Source of the DNA: Gnetum montanum
Taxonomy: Eukaryota; Streptophyta; Gnetopsida; Gnetales; Gnetaceae
Reading direction: 5' to 3'
DNA length: 64,000 nucleotides
Assembly: GCA_015680685.1 (NCBI GenBank)
Contig: MNCI01017734.1
Span: 77,049-141,048 of the forward strand
A model generated the notes under the pieces. It was not told the origin of the DNA and did not search any database. It saw nothing but the letters and a program-made list of their open reading frames with translations. Made by a program: the position numbers and the translations under genes. This document shows positions 1-12,960 of this stretch, in pieces (the stretch's first letter is position 1; each line of letters starts with the position of its first letter).

Positions 1-1883
1 GATCGAGGAGCCTGTCGAGCCAGCAAGTCGTGTGAGGCAGAAGATGCAGGTCAGGTTTCAGAGGAGTAATCCTCTAGTAGGTAAGCAAAAAAATGTGCTA
101 ATAATTACAGTTATGTTGCGTATAGATACTTTTGCATTGTGTAATATTTATTGAGCTAGAGTAAGATCCTATGTTAACTGAGGATGTTGTGTGACAGCGA
201 AGGAGAAGTCTGTGGAAGAGTTAACCCCCGAAATAGGGGCTATAGTTTTGCAGTGTGAAGAAGGGGCCCTGGCCTTGGAAGAAGAGGCTCCAATCAAAAA
301 GGCAAGTAGCACATAGGTTCCTATGTGTAAGAAGGAAACAACAGTGGAAGATGCCGAAGTCCTTTCGGCTAGGACAGGAAGAGGTAAGTGATTTGTGACT
401 TAGTGAGGTTAACTTTTATAGCGTACTAGACTCTAGAAAATTGCTTCTAAAGGTTATACTAGTCATTGTAAGGTCCTAATTATGTCCTTATACAGAACTT
501 TCTTTGCATAATAGGTGACCAAGATGTACACTTGTCAACAGTGGTGACTCGATCTTGGGGTGAATTTCTTGATAAATTTTCCTTTATGGAAGGCATCGTC
601 AAAGATATGATCGGTCGCTTGGAGAAAATCGATCTTGAAGTAGGTACACTACGATCATTACGCAGAAGTTGTTCCATTGTTATATTATGTTATCTAATTA
701 TGCTTAACCATCATTTTATGTTATTAGGAGCTCGACTCAGATGGGATCCATCGAAGCCTATTGATCTAGACGCCATCGAACCTCCATTGGAAGTGACCAT
801 CGTGCCGTGCAACATTTACGATGAGACACGTAAGTGTGTTGTATGCTCGACTCGCTCCTTATGGAAATGTCAAATTGTGAATGAAGAGCTTTGGAAGAGA
901 CTGAAAAGTTCAGAGAAGGAGAGGGTGGCTCTAAGTGACGAGGTTGGGGATTTAGGGTTGTGAAGTGAATTCCTGCAGGCCTAGGGAATGGGTAATGAGG
1001 ACTGGCAGACTACTGTTGTTGACTATGACCATTACTAGAAGATCGTTAGGAATAGTGTCCAGACTAGTCATGAACTAGTTGAGCAGTAGATGCAAATGGA
1101 TCTCCTAGCTCAGAGAAATCAAGACTAGAAGGACTTTAGTGCAAGCATACAAGAATGGCAACAGACACAGAAAAATCATAAACATGTCTATAAGTGGGAA
1201 TGCGCTACCTATCATCAACATTATAGGGACTCTGCCATCGAGGCACAGTCCCTTCAACTATTCCTCGACATTATTGGTGCTTCCAGCACATTTGAAAAGT
1301 TTCAAGAGAAAATGATGGTAAATGCCTCCCCAGAAAGGGAGATGACTCTTCTTGGGGGGGAGACAACCATCCCTTCCTTCTTCCCTGAACCACCACAATG
1401 GACACCTGTGGAGAAGGGGAAGGTCAAGGCCGACGCTAATCTAGGAGATGGGGTTTGGTCTAAGCTTACCGAGGATGAAAATATGCAATGTTTGTGGGTT
1501 GGCTTAGAAGAAATCCCATTTGCTATTGATGCAGGACCATCACAGATGAGTTATTATTTTCTTATGCTTTTCATCATACCTAATTTTGATGGTGATATCA
1601 ATATGCATGTTATGTATAATTGTAGGAATGACCCGAGGAGGTTCCTCAGTGGGACGAACAGAACATGGGTAATGGTCCTTATGAGGGGGGTCTGTAGGAA
1701 ATAGAGAATAATGGTGATGATCAATACCATGGCGAACAACCTCATACTGAAGAGCCTGGTAGGGAGGGCGTTTTTCATGAATGGATACCACCTAAAAAAT
1801 GTGGCCCCGATGAGGATGATTTGCTCAAAGTAGAGATGTAGCTATGGGATACGGGTGATAGTGGGGACAAGGTAGATGCATAG
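1..1883 (+). pseudogene. GP antisense spliced gene, copy 1 (3' five exons)
   Basis: Exons inferred by comparison with the copy at 61810-64000: 1-80 (partial), 198-383, 515-643, 728-1545 and 1626-1883. Introns 1-3 have GT..AG ends; the fourth donor (1546) is AT where the other copy has GT. Splice phase 1 at the first three junctions keeps one frame from exon 1 into exon 4. Exon 4 is 818 bp in both copies and encodes a probable coiled-coil stretch around 880-960, then a conserved SPERE..TIPSFFPEPP segment near 1330-1400. Exon 4 has several in-frame stops, so this copy is dead. The start lies outside the window. I do not recognise the family; the function is unknown. It converges on the gag-protease frame of the same element. 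Confidence 0.7.
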
Positions 1884-2056
1884 TGTGGGCTGTATTAGCC
1901 ACGGTTTTTTTTTTGTGATGGAACGAAACGAAAGACAATATTTTTCTTTAACATTTTAATGTGAATCTGGTCTAAGTTTGATGTTCTTTTATTGTTTGCC
2001 TTCCATGAAAAGCCTAAATGAATAGGTTTTCATGCTATGATAAATTGCAGTTAATT

Positions 2057-2410
2057 TTAAGCATGTAGCGTAAATGAAGTTACTAGTTTAAAGCCATAGC
2101 AAGCCACTAGATAATTCAAGTGCAAAGCATAAATGAGATCGCTAGTTTTAGGCCATTTCGGGCCTTTGACTAGTTCAAGAGTAAACTGTGATTTAAATAG
2201 GTAGTTTAAGGCCATTGCGGGCCATGGATAGTTTAAGGCCATTTCAGACCATGAATAGTTTAGGCCATTTTGGGCCATGGATAGTTTAAGGCCATTTAGG
2301 GCCCTTGCTATATGCGTGAAAGAATAACATAAATAACACTAAGTTGTCAATTTTAAGCCATGGCAGCCTGCAATTAGTTTTAGGTCATTTCGGGCCATGG
2401 ATAGTTTAAG
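2057..2410 (+). repeat. GP 3' minisatellite, copy 1
   Basis: Repeated core of about 25-30 bp containing TTTAAGGCCATTTCGGGCC and variants, at least seven irregular copies, lying between the convergent gene end (1883) and the protease end (about 2650). The same core, reverse-complemented, occupies 61128-61630 in the second GP copy, so it is a component of the element. Known: 3' untranslated tandem arrays occur in Ogre-type elements. Confidence 0.8.
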
Positions 2411-2649
2411 GTGCAAAGCATACATGATTAGTTTTAGATAAAGTTAAGAGTAACAAAGAAAACTAGTGGAAACATAAAAAAAATAAGCATAAGCGTAAAT
2501 GAGAAGTGCTGGTGGAAGCATAAAGATATGTGCGTACATGTGATGAGTGTCTGTAAAGCAAAAATAGGATAGCTGATGGAAAGGTATGCGTAAACTGCAT
2601 GGCAGTTAGATAACAAGGTTTACTTGCTAACTCTGTAATTGTTTCATGA

Positions 2650-5600
2650 TTGCTTTTATTTTTGGTAACGTGTAAAGATGAGAAGATTTATGATCCTTTT
2701 CCTTCACACCACAATCTTTCTCTTGGAATGGTAGTTTGACCCAAGTTAGGCTATCATCGGCCACTGTTTCAGCCTGTTCGAGTATTTGGACAGGGAACTA
2801 ATCTTTAGGCATTTTGATTTCTAACCCCTATTCTATTTCTATGTTATTAACAGCCTAAGGGGTTATTTCATCACTGTGGATGACCACTTCTCCTCCTGCA
2901 TAGGGCAGATGGATCTCCTAATGGATAGGTGATGAAACTACCCTCAGTTGAGGCAACCAAGACCTCCTCAGGATGAAGTTGAAGGCAGGCATCTCTTCGA
3001 TGACAATAAATGTTACATCTATGGGGAATTGATCCCCTGGCATAAAGTTTATGTGAACCATCCCTTTGACTTGCACTCGTGCCCCATTGAACGACTTTAG
3101 ACATGATGTTGTTGTAGGACTAATCTGATCGATCAGGCTTAGCTTATCCACTATGGGGTATGTGATGACATTAGCAGCTACCCCATCATCTACATGTACT
3201 CTCCGAATTTGCTGTTGGCCAACCCAGATGGTGATGAACATGGGTACCGTTATCACCTGACCCTTTTTTGGATCATCCTTAATGGATTCATCATGAAATT
3301 TCAATAGGGAAGGCCTAGGTTTCTCAGTGGTGAAAGGAAGCATAATGGAATGAATCACTTCTTCATCTGCTAGCAGGCTCTTGTCCATGGGTATGGATGC
3401 TAGCATATGAACCATAGCCTCACGATGTTTCTATGACATCATGAGTAAGTCATAAAGGGTCAATGTTTTATTTTCTTTTTTTAGAGCCTGTTTGACTTGC
3501 GTAAAGGCATCGAGGAGATCCTGCCCATGATTTAGCTACTTATCACCCTTTTCCTCTTTCATTAGCCCTAAGAGACAAATTTCTTAGGGAGTAGTGACAT
3601 TTGGTCGATGGTTGTGTTTCTTTTGGCTAGGTTGTGGTCGTGTGACTTTTTCATTTTTAGCAAGTCGGGCCAAGGGTACAAAAGTGAGGGGTTTAGGCTT
3701 TGGAAATCCCAGCGTAGGATGGTCCTTGGCCGTATCAATTGTCATACCCCTTTCTCCTTTTCTATTAAGTTGGGATTGGGGGGTTGACTTGGAAATTTGT
3801 TCCTACACAGGAGGGGTGGTTGATGGTTTTGACACCCTGATGACAAAGGGTGCCTTAGGCGTAGGCACGGACTGGGCTGTGGCTTTGCCGACAACGGGGT
3901 GTCAGGCAGTGGTCTGAGACGGGGCTCGGAGGATAAAAGGTTGCTTTGGAACACCACTTGTTGATGCTAATGAACCTACTATTTGGGGTGAGTGAGGATG
4001 CGTTTGCAACACAAAAGGCTACTTCGGCTATGCCTGATTATCGCCCTTTTCTCCTACCATGTTGATTGTTTACCTTGCATTATTTGCATTTAACAAGTCT
4101 TGGTACACATACATGGCTTGGTTTTCTAGGTGAGCTAGACTACTGCTGTCTAAGATCAGGTCACCTTGATCGATTAGACATTGAATGTCATCTTTCAATG
4201 CCCAGCAGTAATCTGTGTCATGACCACACAATTGATGCTAGTCACAAAATCGGTCCAACCTAAAGTTCTTGGGAAGCGGTGGTTCATTAGGTTGGGCCAA
4301 GGAAGGGTTCTTGAGTAGCTCACAATGGTGCTTTTGGCATTTTAGAGCTTCCTTGGACACCATCTTATGTCGAATATTGCTAGTTTCCAGTAATTTCTTC
4401 AGGAGTTCAGAAGGACTTACAGGTAGGATTGTGCAATTTGAGTGATCCTTATGCTTAAATTTAGGCCTCGGCTGCAGAGGTGCTTTAGGGATAGAAGGAG
4501 TTTCTTGATTAGCACTATTTGAGATAGTTGTCAGCTCAGCAGGCTCTACAGGTGTTTTCTTGTTGTTGTTCTTCTTCTTGGATCCTTCGGCAACCTCCGC
4601 TACTATCGTTGTCGTGGCTTTACCTTTGTCCTTACCCTTGTTGTGGGCATTCTTGTAGACCACATACACCAGAACTTTGTTAGCCTCCACCGCATCTTGG
4701 ATGCTCTCAATCTGAGCAAAAGCTTGGCTGAGGGATTAGGGAGCGAGGTAATACAGCTTAGACTTGATAAAGTCGTTAACTGCCCCCTTGAAGATTGTCA
4801 TTAGATGGGCTTCCACGATGATTTCATGGCTTTCATTCAAAGTAGCGCTCAACCGTTGTATAAAATTTTGAACTGATTTGAGTGGGTCTTGCTTAACTCC
4901 CATGAGCTACTCTAGTGTGACCTCTGGCTTCAGGTTGTATTTGAAACAAGTCATAAACTGATTTAACAAATCTTCCAAAGTTGGAATGGAAGCACATGGA
5001 AATGCTCGATACCAATCCAGAGCTTTACCCATTAAGGACATAGCAAAGACACAGATTATAGTGTGTGGCCATTGTTGTAGTAATAAGGACTCTAAACTGA
5101 AAATGACCAGGTGGACATTGGGATCACCTTCCCCATTGTATTTTGTAAAATGGGGGAGGGGCATCCTAGGTGGCAACAATAGGACAAGGACTGCTAAACT
5201 AATAGGATCATCATGGTAGAAATCCATGACTTGCATCATGTCAAAACCAGTAGTCTTGAGGCACTTGACCTTCTCTATAAGGGTTTGAATGAGGTGGAAG
5301 GCTTGGTCCAGACCCATAGACGATGAAGTCATTTGTGGAATAGTAGGAGGAGCCACACCGGGTGGAGGAACGGAGGCAGCAATTTGGTCAATAGTCAATG
5401 CTATCAGGATGGTCCCTGCAGGTAGTGCCACTTGTGGCATCCACCATCCGGTAGTTGGTGCAGATCGGGTGGCCACCGTCGGCTGCACCATTGGATACAC
5501 TGTTTGTGTGTAACTGGGGGCACCAATAGCGATCTTGCAATGGGGTTTAACGCCTTCAGGACCTGGCTTTGATGATGGGAATGATGGGGAATTTGTGTAG

Positions 5601-6363
5601 GATGAGCAATGAGAGACATATTGGGAGCCCACCATGCTGTAGTGGTAGGCCCTGTTGTGTGAGTTGAGAGCAAGGTTGGTGTTGTAGGTATCACGTGCAC
5701 ATGTGGTAACATAGGCGCAGGTGCACGATGAGATGGGTTAGGTAATTGCACCTGCTAGGGAATGATTTGTGATGGACCTTCACCTGGAAGTATAGTCGGA
5801 GAGAAAAAATGTAAGTGTGGTGAGTGCACGACTTGATTAGTATTAGATAATGTCAAAGGTGTGGTGACCATGAATAATGGATTTACGTAGGACGTCGTGG
5901 AGGGAGGTGCCATGGTGAAATCAGCATGACTACCTCCTTCAGAGTGAGAGTTTAGATCATCTTGCCCGTCATTAAGCATTTCATCATAGAACAACACCTC
6001 TAGTTGTTCTAGCGATGTCTTTTACATCAAAATTTGATCTAGGATCCACTTTTTTTGATCTATCAGGGGTACAGTGATGTTAGGTAAAGGAATAAATTCC
6101 TTCCCATTGCAGTACATGAACTCGTACTCTCATTTTTCCTCAAATTCTTGTGGATACATGGGCAGGTTTGCCACTAGTTTAGCACAGAGGAAATTGTAGT
6201 GTTCTCTGCACTGAGCATGTCTCTCAGGCTCCTTGTTTTGCAGCCTAAGCGAGTAATGTGGTCGCACTAGGCTAATTGGCTGCTTGAGCGTAGGAGGCAT
6301 AACTTGCATGGTACAAGGATTCTCAAGGTTGGCTGTGTCAACAGTGGTAGTTGATGTAGTCAT
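2650..6363 (-). pseudogene. GP gag-protease polyprotein, copy 1
   Basis: Gag forms the virus-like particle core and the protease processes it. Seen in order on the minus strand: N-terminal start MTTSTTTVD (6363); proline-rich linker (about 5400-5990); retrotransposon gag domain with LPHFTKYNGEGDPN and ALDWYRAFP (about 4910-5180); basic lysine-rich region (about 4550-4650); a Cys/His motif CD.HQLCGHDTDYC (about 4200-4270); and an aspartic-protease-like domain (about 2930-3240) with VDDG and FILRRSWL, canonical form D-T/S-G and ILGR.WL. Several stops and frameshifts break it. It aligns throughout with 57114-60914. The frame ends before the minisatellite with no RT. Confidence 0.85.
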
Positions 6364-6593
6364 TCTCTACATGGTTGGTAAATAATGATAATAAAGATAC
6401 AAATTGTAAGGGCAAAGGAAAATTAATGTAATAATCAGGGCTTTCTATCTTGTAGGATTCCAGGGGAATCGTTGGAGCGACCGATCTGCACCACACAATC
6501 CCATAAAAAACCTCGGAGGTATTACATTTACGTTGATTGACAATGGGTACAGACATCTTACAAGACTACCTGTAAAAAGCGGATCGGATATGA

Positions 6594-6612
6594 GGCCCTC
6601 CTTCTAGCGCTA
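6594..6612 (-). other. Candidate primer-binding site, GP copy 1
   Basis: Reading the minus strand, TAGCGCTAGAAGGAGGGCC lies six bases after the inferred LTR end. The second GP copy has TGGTGCTAGAAGGAGGGCC at the same place (56843-56861). The TGG start and position are as expected for a tRNA primer site, here with TGG changed to TAG. I have not identified the tRNA. About 70 bp of decayed LTR follow (6619 to about 6690). Confidence 0.5.
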
Positions 6613-6689
6613 GAAAAATTTAACGATGGAAAACATCAGTCATTGGAAATCAACTACATTATGATTCATTTACCCTTGCTAATTTAAGA

Positions 6690-7880
6690 TTGTGTTGTGT
6701 ATGAAAATGGAAATCATACAACAACGGATTGGATATGGAGGAAGCACTTGGAATGGATCGGTACTGAAATAGCTATACAAGGAACAAGATCGATGGCACA
6801 ATTACGGAGAGACAATGAAAGGCGCAATCTTAGCATTGGTAGCAGCAGACTTCTTCTCTCTTCTCTCTTCTTTTTCCGCTACCAAATAAGGCATGATGTC
6901 AAATGTATAAAGTGTTCACTCTTGTTGTTGTGAACACCAGTTTTGTCATGTTCTGTAAGGATGATCTGTTTACATGTCATCCCATTCACCATTAGTTCCA
7001 TTCAAGTCAATAATCCCATACCTTCCCAATATTTTGTAAGGAACTTGAGGATGAATTTTTATTCAATCATGGGGATATGATGGGATGCAATATCGCATGG
7101 GCCACGATATCGCATGGGCCGCAATATCACATACGCGATATCACAGCCTACTGCCAGTTCTATTAATAAGAGGTGGCTCTCCCTTTTTTCTCCATCTAGA
7201 TCTAGACCCTTAGCAAAACTCTAGTAATTTTACCTCTCCAGAGATAGAATAATTTCCATGTGCCCGCAGTAGGAGTCTCAAAGTGAACGGATCTTTATTT
7301 GAGAAAATTTTGTACCTGAGCATACATTTGTGTATAGAAATAAAGATGAACTTTTGGATATACCTTGCAGTGCATGGACTAAGCTAAATAGGACTTTAAT
7401 TATTGTTAATTGTTTAAATTCTTCTTAAGGACTTAATCTCTCTCAACCCTTAACACTCCTAGTTAAGTGCATTCAGTATGACCACTTCGAGCATGTGCGT
7501 TACGGTTGGTAATCCCAATAACAAATAGTGTTTGGTAATCCCAGCAATGTTGCAATCGTTCAGGGTGTGAAATAGCAAGTGGGAATGGATACTGATGCTA
7601 GGATAATTAAAGCTTAGTTAGTGAAAGTTAGTTACTTAGTCTCTTCACCCTTCACCTCTTAGCATAGGAGATAAAAAGGGAAAAGATAGAAAAATCACAT
7701 ACCTAAAACTCACTTAACCATACAACCATGACAAATACAAGTGATTTTGGGAGGACAACGATTGATCAACCTTAGGTGTTCCATAAGGCACACAAGCACT
7801 TATTCCTTGGAGTCTGACTGGATCGCACGTGCATGCCCGTATTCATATGGTTGAGTATAGGGGTACCCCACCACTCATCA
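6690..7880 (+). mobile_element. 3' end fragment of an Athila-like element with 3' LTR (type A)
   Basis: Positions 6690-7077 align with the 3' noncoding end of element C (17650-18040): shared blocks are the CTTCTCTCTTC..GCTACCAA stretch and AATAATCCCATACC..CCAATATTTTGTAAGG. It ends in a purine-rich run (GGGGATA) directly before an LTR, 7078-7880, starting TGATG and ending CATCA. The LTR upstream region has several GATATCGC repeats. The coding part is missing; the fragment abuts the GP LTR remnant. Confidence 0.7.
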
Positions 7881-8219
7881 ATACCTGATATCAGAGCCGT
7901 AATATTGGATACTTGATATCAAGGCCAAGATGCATTATTAGATATCTAATATCGTAAGATGTGTGCTAGCCTATAAATACAACACTTGGGCACACAATTT
8001 GGGTATAAGTTAGTCAATATAGTAGTTGAGCTCTTGCAGTTTTATTTCATAGTCTGAGAGAATAGTCAGTGAGCACCCATAGTGTAGATCTGAGTGAGTT
8101 GTATGGTGTCTTATTTGAGTGGTGATGTACCTGGATACATTCCATGGATGGAAATAAGATCAAGATTGATTCTAATACATTGCAACTCTTTGAATTAGAT
8201 TATATTTACTTTTCATGTA
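7881..8219 (+). repeat. Element B 5' LTR, first part
   Basis: Aligns with the first half of the intact LTR at 24376-25229, including the GATATC-rich upstream part, the CCTATAAATA TATA box (about 7971) and the ATAGTCAGTGAGC block. It stops at ATGTA (8215-8219), where element C begins; the LTR resumes at 18914. Confidence 0.8.
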
Positions 8220-9062
8220 CGATGAGTCATGATTTGACTAGCTCTAATATTGGATACTCGATATCAGAGCCTCGACATTAGCTACGTGATGTCAGAGCTT
8301 AAGATATAATGTCGAATATCCGATATCATGGGGTATATGTTGACCTTTAAATATAGTGCTTGGGCTCATAGTTTTCATAAAATTTTTTCATAGTTTTTGC
8401 ATAGAGTAACAAAGTTCTTGCAGTTTAGTCATTCTAGAGTTAGAATATTTCTGAGTGCCAGTAGTAGGAGTTTGAGTGTATGCAGACCTTTATTCAAGCA
8501 CTAATATACCTAAGCATAGCAATGTAATAGGAATAAAGATAAGCCCTTTTGATAATCCTTGTAGCACTAAGAATAGATTAATATTTCTTTAATGCATTCA
8601 TTATTCAAGCACTTTACTTTAATGCATTTTCATTAAGCAATTAATTTTTAGTTGATAACGAACACAATCATGACCACTTCAAGCATACATATAGTGTTTG
8701 GTAACCCAGCTATGCTATATTTGTTTAGGATGTGTCTGGAAAGTGGGAATGGGTACTTGTGTTAGGCTAGCTAGGCAATAAATGAATTAGGTCTTAAATT
8801 ACTCTACCTTTCATTCTTGTTGTAGGAGATTAAACTTACAAAATATAAAATGATAAAAATCATATACCTCAGTTATACTTAAACCATAACCTTGAGCCTC
8901 ACAAGTGTAATTGGAAATAAAACAAACATTCTTAACACCCATTTCACTTCTTAGAGGAACTAGTGCACTGGAGAACTATAGGTCCATGGAATTCGACTGG
9001 ATTGCACATAAAAACCTTAGTGATTCATATGGTTGGGCATAGGGGTACCTTGCCACTCATCA
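8220..9062 (+). repeat. Element C 5' LTR and primer site
   Basis: Starts CGATGAG where the 3' LTR has TGATGAT, so the terminal TG has mutated, and ends CATCA. It has GATATC repeats, a TTTAAATATAG TATA-like box near 8350 and a GGTAACCCAG motif near 8700. Directly after it, 9063-9082 reads TGGGAATTGTTGTTAGGGAT, a plausible decayed form of the TGGCGCCGTTG-type primer site used by Athila and Tat elements. Confidence 0.85.
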
Positions 9063-9147
9063 TGGGAATTGTTGTTAGGGATCTTTTAGTTGTTATGTTC
9101 ACTATCTAGGATTTAGTCTAAATTATTCAAATCGTTGGAATGAACCT

Positions 9148-9924
9148 GATGAGCCACAATATCATGTACGCGATATCGCAGCCTGCTGAAATGTCTATAA
9201 ATAAGAGGCAGCTTTTCTTGTTTTAGGTACTTAGATTTAGACCCTTAGCCAAAATCTTACAGTTTTTCCATTATAGAGTTAGAATAATTTCCAAGTCCCC
9301 ATAGTAGGAGTCTTAAAGTGAACCAATCTTTATTTGAGCAAATTGTACTTGAGCACATATTTGTGTATGGCAATAAAGGCTAACCCTCTGATAAACCTTG
9401 TAGCATATGGACTAAGCTAAATATTGATTAATTATTATTTAATGTTTAAATGCTTTCCCAGTTAATTAATCTCTCTCAACCATTGACTTTCCTATTTAAG
9501 TACACTCAGTACGACCGCTTCAAGCACGTGTGTAACGCTTGGTAACCCAGTAATGAGTAGTGTTCGGTAATCCCAGTAGCGTTGCATTGCTTTAAGGTGT
9601 GTGCGAAAAGTGGGAATAGATACTGGTGTTAGGACAATTAGAACTTAGTTAGTGAATAGTTAATGAAATTTAGTCACTTAGTTCTCTTCACCTTCCCATA
9701 TTAGCATAATACATTAAAAAGAGAAAAGACATAAAAATCATATACCTCAAGCTTACTTAACCATACAATCGTGACAATACAAGTAAGTTTGGAAAGACAA
9801 CGATTGATTAACCTTAAGTGTTCCATTAAGGCATGTAAGCATTTAGTCATTAGAGTTTGACCAGATTGCACGTGAGACACTCATATTTGTATGGTTGAGT
9901 GTAGGGATACCTTGCTAGTCATCA
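9148..9924 (+). repeat. Solo LTR (type A) in the leader of element C
   Basis: Aligns along its length with the LTR at 7078-7880, starts TGATGAGCC and ends CATCA. It is flanked by GAACC (9143-9147) and AAACC (9925-9929), a 5 bp target duplication with one change. No internal sequence of its own is present, so it is best read as a solo LTR left by LTR-LTR recombination. Confidence 0.75.
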
Positions 9925-10004
9925 AAACCTTAGAGTCATATCACATCTTAAGATTACTATAACAAATTTAAGAAGAATGCTGCATTTTTATTTCCTAACA
10001 TAAC

Positions 10005-12080
10005 ATGTATTCTTCTCACAAGAGTGATTCTTCGCCCAAGTCTAATGGAGTACATTAGCTAGTGCCTCAAAAATATAGAGTGATATATGATCATCTTGAT
10101 GAGTATGTACCCAACTTCAGCTTCATCCTACATCAGGATAAATAGCTATAGTGACATGACATTGAAGGCAACATCATGTTGCCGCCTGATCAATCCATTC
10201 CTACAATGCTTCAACAAATGCTTATATGATGGGGTCTCCAAGAACTTCATGCTCAATATCTTGTGCAAGACATTGACACAAAGGATTACAATCCCACTGA
10301 AGGATAATGTCTACGAGATTGACAACTAGAACAACATCATGAATTTGCAAATGGAAAAGGATTTAATGATTCCCCATTCCTACTATACCAAAAAGATGAT
10401 GGAGAGTCCTTCTTTGGGAGTTTTCCATTCAATGAAATTCCTCTTTTTAACTTCGGTGAAGGAGATCAAAACTAGAACTTGTAGTCCACAATTCACAATC
10501 TTGATTTTGGTAAGAATATATCCAATGGTAAAGAAGGATTCAAAGAAGTAAGTTAGGATAGGGATGTGGACAAGCAACAAGATCATGATCATGGCTGTGA
10601 TAATAAAAGAGGTGGTAGTAGGCACTGTGATGGCACTAGTCCTTATTCCTCTTCACCTTCATCATCATCTTCTTCTTCTTTTGGCTCTAATCACAACCAT
10701 AGGGGATGTGACCATGATGAAGGTGATGAATGGGACCAAAATGATTGAAGGGATTATCGGGCAAGGTAAGATTAAGAACGCAAGAATTCAAGAGAGATGT
10801 GATGCCATGAATGAAGAGATAGCAGAGGGCATTGTAGGAACCATAATCATGACATCGATGAGCCATTTCTTGCTACCTAAAGTATGCTAAACATCATAGA
10901 GGTGGTATAAATTCCAACAAGGCATGTGAAGGATAGTCAAATCAAAAGGCTAGACATGAACAATGTCCTTTGATTTGAAATGGGATATAACTTGGATCCA
11001 TAGAACTATTTCCAAGCTTTTCAAGATGTATGTGCCTTGGAAAATATAGAAAATGAGTGGAAAATGCTTAAGTTGTTTTCAAGGACACTCATTAAAGAAG
11101 CAGATAATTGGTACCAGTCCTTAGGGCTAGAATCTATTAGATGATGGAGTACAATCCTTGAATTTTTCAAAGATAAATATCAAACATACTCTAGAGTGTC
11201 CAACTTAAGGAGGCAGATCCAAAGATGGAAACAAGAGATACATGAACCCTTGGATGCTACCATTAGTTGATATTATTCCTTAATGCACATATGTCCTAGC
11301 CATGGTTACTCTCAATTGGATCAACTTTGCCACATTGTAGATGTGCTTTGATAAAAAGTGAGGGGAACCCTTGGTGTCTATGCCTAAGGGTGACTATCAA
11401 AATTAAGTGCTCATTAGATCCAAAGTTTGATTGAGCAAAAGAGTATAACCGTGATCTTTCCATTCGCAAGAGGGAGGTTCAATTCTACGATAGTGCGGAA
11501 GAATCAACACTTGATGAGGTGGTGAATAGGAAAACCTTGGTACTCCAAAAATTTTAATTCGAAATCATGACCAAGGTTGGCTAGTTATGGGACTCCATGG
11601 ATAGTAGATTTCAAGTTGTCCTAAAAATTGTTGAACAGTCCAAAGAATAAGGTAGTGATCATGAGCATAAAAGACGCAAGGAAGCTGAACATGCCTATTA
11701 AAGAGGTAAGGGCAAGATTGCCACAATAGAAGAATTTGCGGGAAGCAAATCAGATGATGATGATGGATCTAACATCTATCATTATGAACATCCTAAGTGA
11801 GGTTGCACCATAGTGTCACACTTACAAGAATCCTGGGTGTACACATTGAATCTATGACTTGCACAAAGGTAAACACCCAAAAGATTACCTTATCCTTAAG
11901 GAAATTATAGGCAGTTCTACTTGCAATAACAATATTATCCAAGTGGAACTCCTCTATAATCTTATGAGTAGTATCAATAGTGGCAAAAACCACAGTCATA
12001 GGTGCTAACACCACCAAGGGAGCAATACCCTTATAGGTAACCTAATCCATATGGATATTACATTCAACAATCGTTGTCTC
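10005..12080 (+). pseudogene. Element C gag
   Basis: Gag forms the particle core. ATG at 10005 starts MYSSHKSDSS and is in frame with a DEYVPNFSFILHQD motif (about 10095) also found in remnant G (52354), where the start is also ATGTATTCTTC. The central gag domain (about 10960-11400) reads ALENIENEWKMLKLFSRTLI, then ADNWYQSL, then SNLRRQIQRWKQ. Around 11780-11850 a former Cys/His knuckle (HYEHPK) remains. Many stops of all three types break the frame, and indels shift it after about 10900. Confidence 0.8.
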
Positions 12081-12379
12081 CACATGATTCTTGTAATCAT
12101 GTTGCTACTTTCTAATCTCACTACCACCCTTTTGATTATTATTGAATCCATCTTTCACATGTAAGGAGGGATACAACCTTTTACCCTTTTCCTCCTTCTA
12201 TTCCTACACATCTTTCTCCTCCCTCAGCACAAGTACCACTTGCTCCATGTATGTAGGGTGAATTACCAGCTTAACCATAACAACACAACTCTACTAGGGC
12301 CATTAATCTACAATTGGTTCATCAACCGAGTGGGTTTGATACTCGATCAAAGAAAAGGCCTTTCTTTTGTCCTCGTAGT

Positions 12380-12960
12380 CTACCTAATCCTTGAAATACG
12401 CCTTTGATTGACAACCCTATTCCTGTGTCTTCCTCTATTTCAAATTCCTTCGAGTCCCCTTCAAACCAAATACCACCCAGGATCCATACTATGATGCTTA
12501 CTCATGTTGTATCTGATTGGATCCATACTAGAAACCTTCCTAGGAAATTAGCTAATCCTGGAAATCCTCTCATTTATTTGCAGATTGTTGGAAATGAACT
12601 GTGCAAAGCTATTCTTGATTTCAATTTCAATGTCAACCTGATCTTTCATGATATGTATACTACATGGAACTTTCCTCATTTAAAGAAGAGGAATATTATA
12701 TTAGAATTGGTAGATTAGTCCATCACTGTTCCATTAGGACTAGCAGAAAAAATTATGACCACTATCTATGGGTGGTCTTATCCTAGTGATTAAGATGGAT
12801 AACTACAAATGGGACTTTCTAATCATTATGGGAAGGGCATGGCTAAGCACCATTGATGCAAGAATGGACATCAAAGATCTTTCCCTGGAAATATCTAAAG
12901 AAAACGCATTTGGGAAGATTGAGAAGAAGTGAGTTCCATGCATCGCATACAATGACATAG
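12380..12960 (+). pseudogene. Element C aspartic protease domain
   Basis: A 104-residue open stretch (12404-12718) contains KAILDFNFNVNLI where related copies have ALLDLGS.VNLI; the catalytic D-x-G has thus become D-F-N. About 50 codons on, IIMGRAWLSTIDA (about 12825) matches the conserved ILGR.WL segment that closes Ty3/gypsy proteases. One stop separates the halves. The loss of the catalytic glycine and the stop mark it as non-functional. Confidence 0.7.

Larger units (their letters stand above)
1..6690 (-). mobile_element. GP element copy 1 (gag-protease retroelement with convergent gene), truncated both ends
   Basis: Seen: a minus-strand gag-protease remnant, a GGCC-rich minisatellite (2057-2410) and a plus-strand spliced gene remnant (1-1883) in the same order and relative orientation as at ~55380-64000. 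No RT or integrase trace lies between protease and minisatellite. The low-coordinate side runs off the window. The high-coordinate side keeps a candidate primer site (6594-6612) and about 70 bp of LTR before it meets a fragment of another element near 6690. Known: Tat/Ogre-lineage plant elements can carry antisense ORFs and 3' tandem repeats, for example Retand, and Grande with its gene 23. Assigning GP to that lineage is inference. Confidence 0.7.

Noticed and set aside
3594-3917. Plus-strand 107-codon open frame within copy 1
   Set aside because: Lies opposite the gag-protease linker and has no counterpart on that strand in copy 2.
10564-10890. 108-codon and 60-codon overlapping open frames in element C
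   Set aside because: Out of frame with the gag motifs on both sides; low-complexity Ser/His-rich linker of gag.
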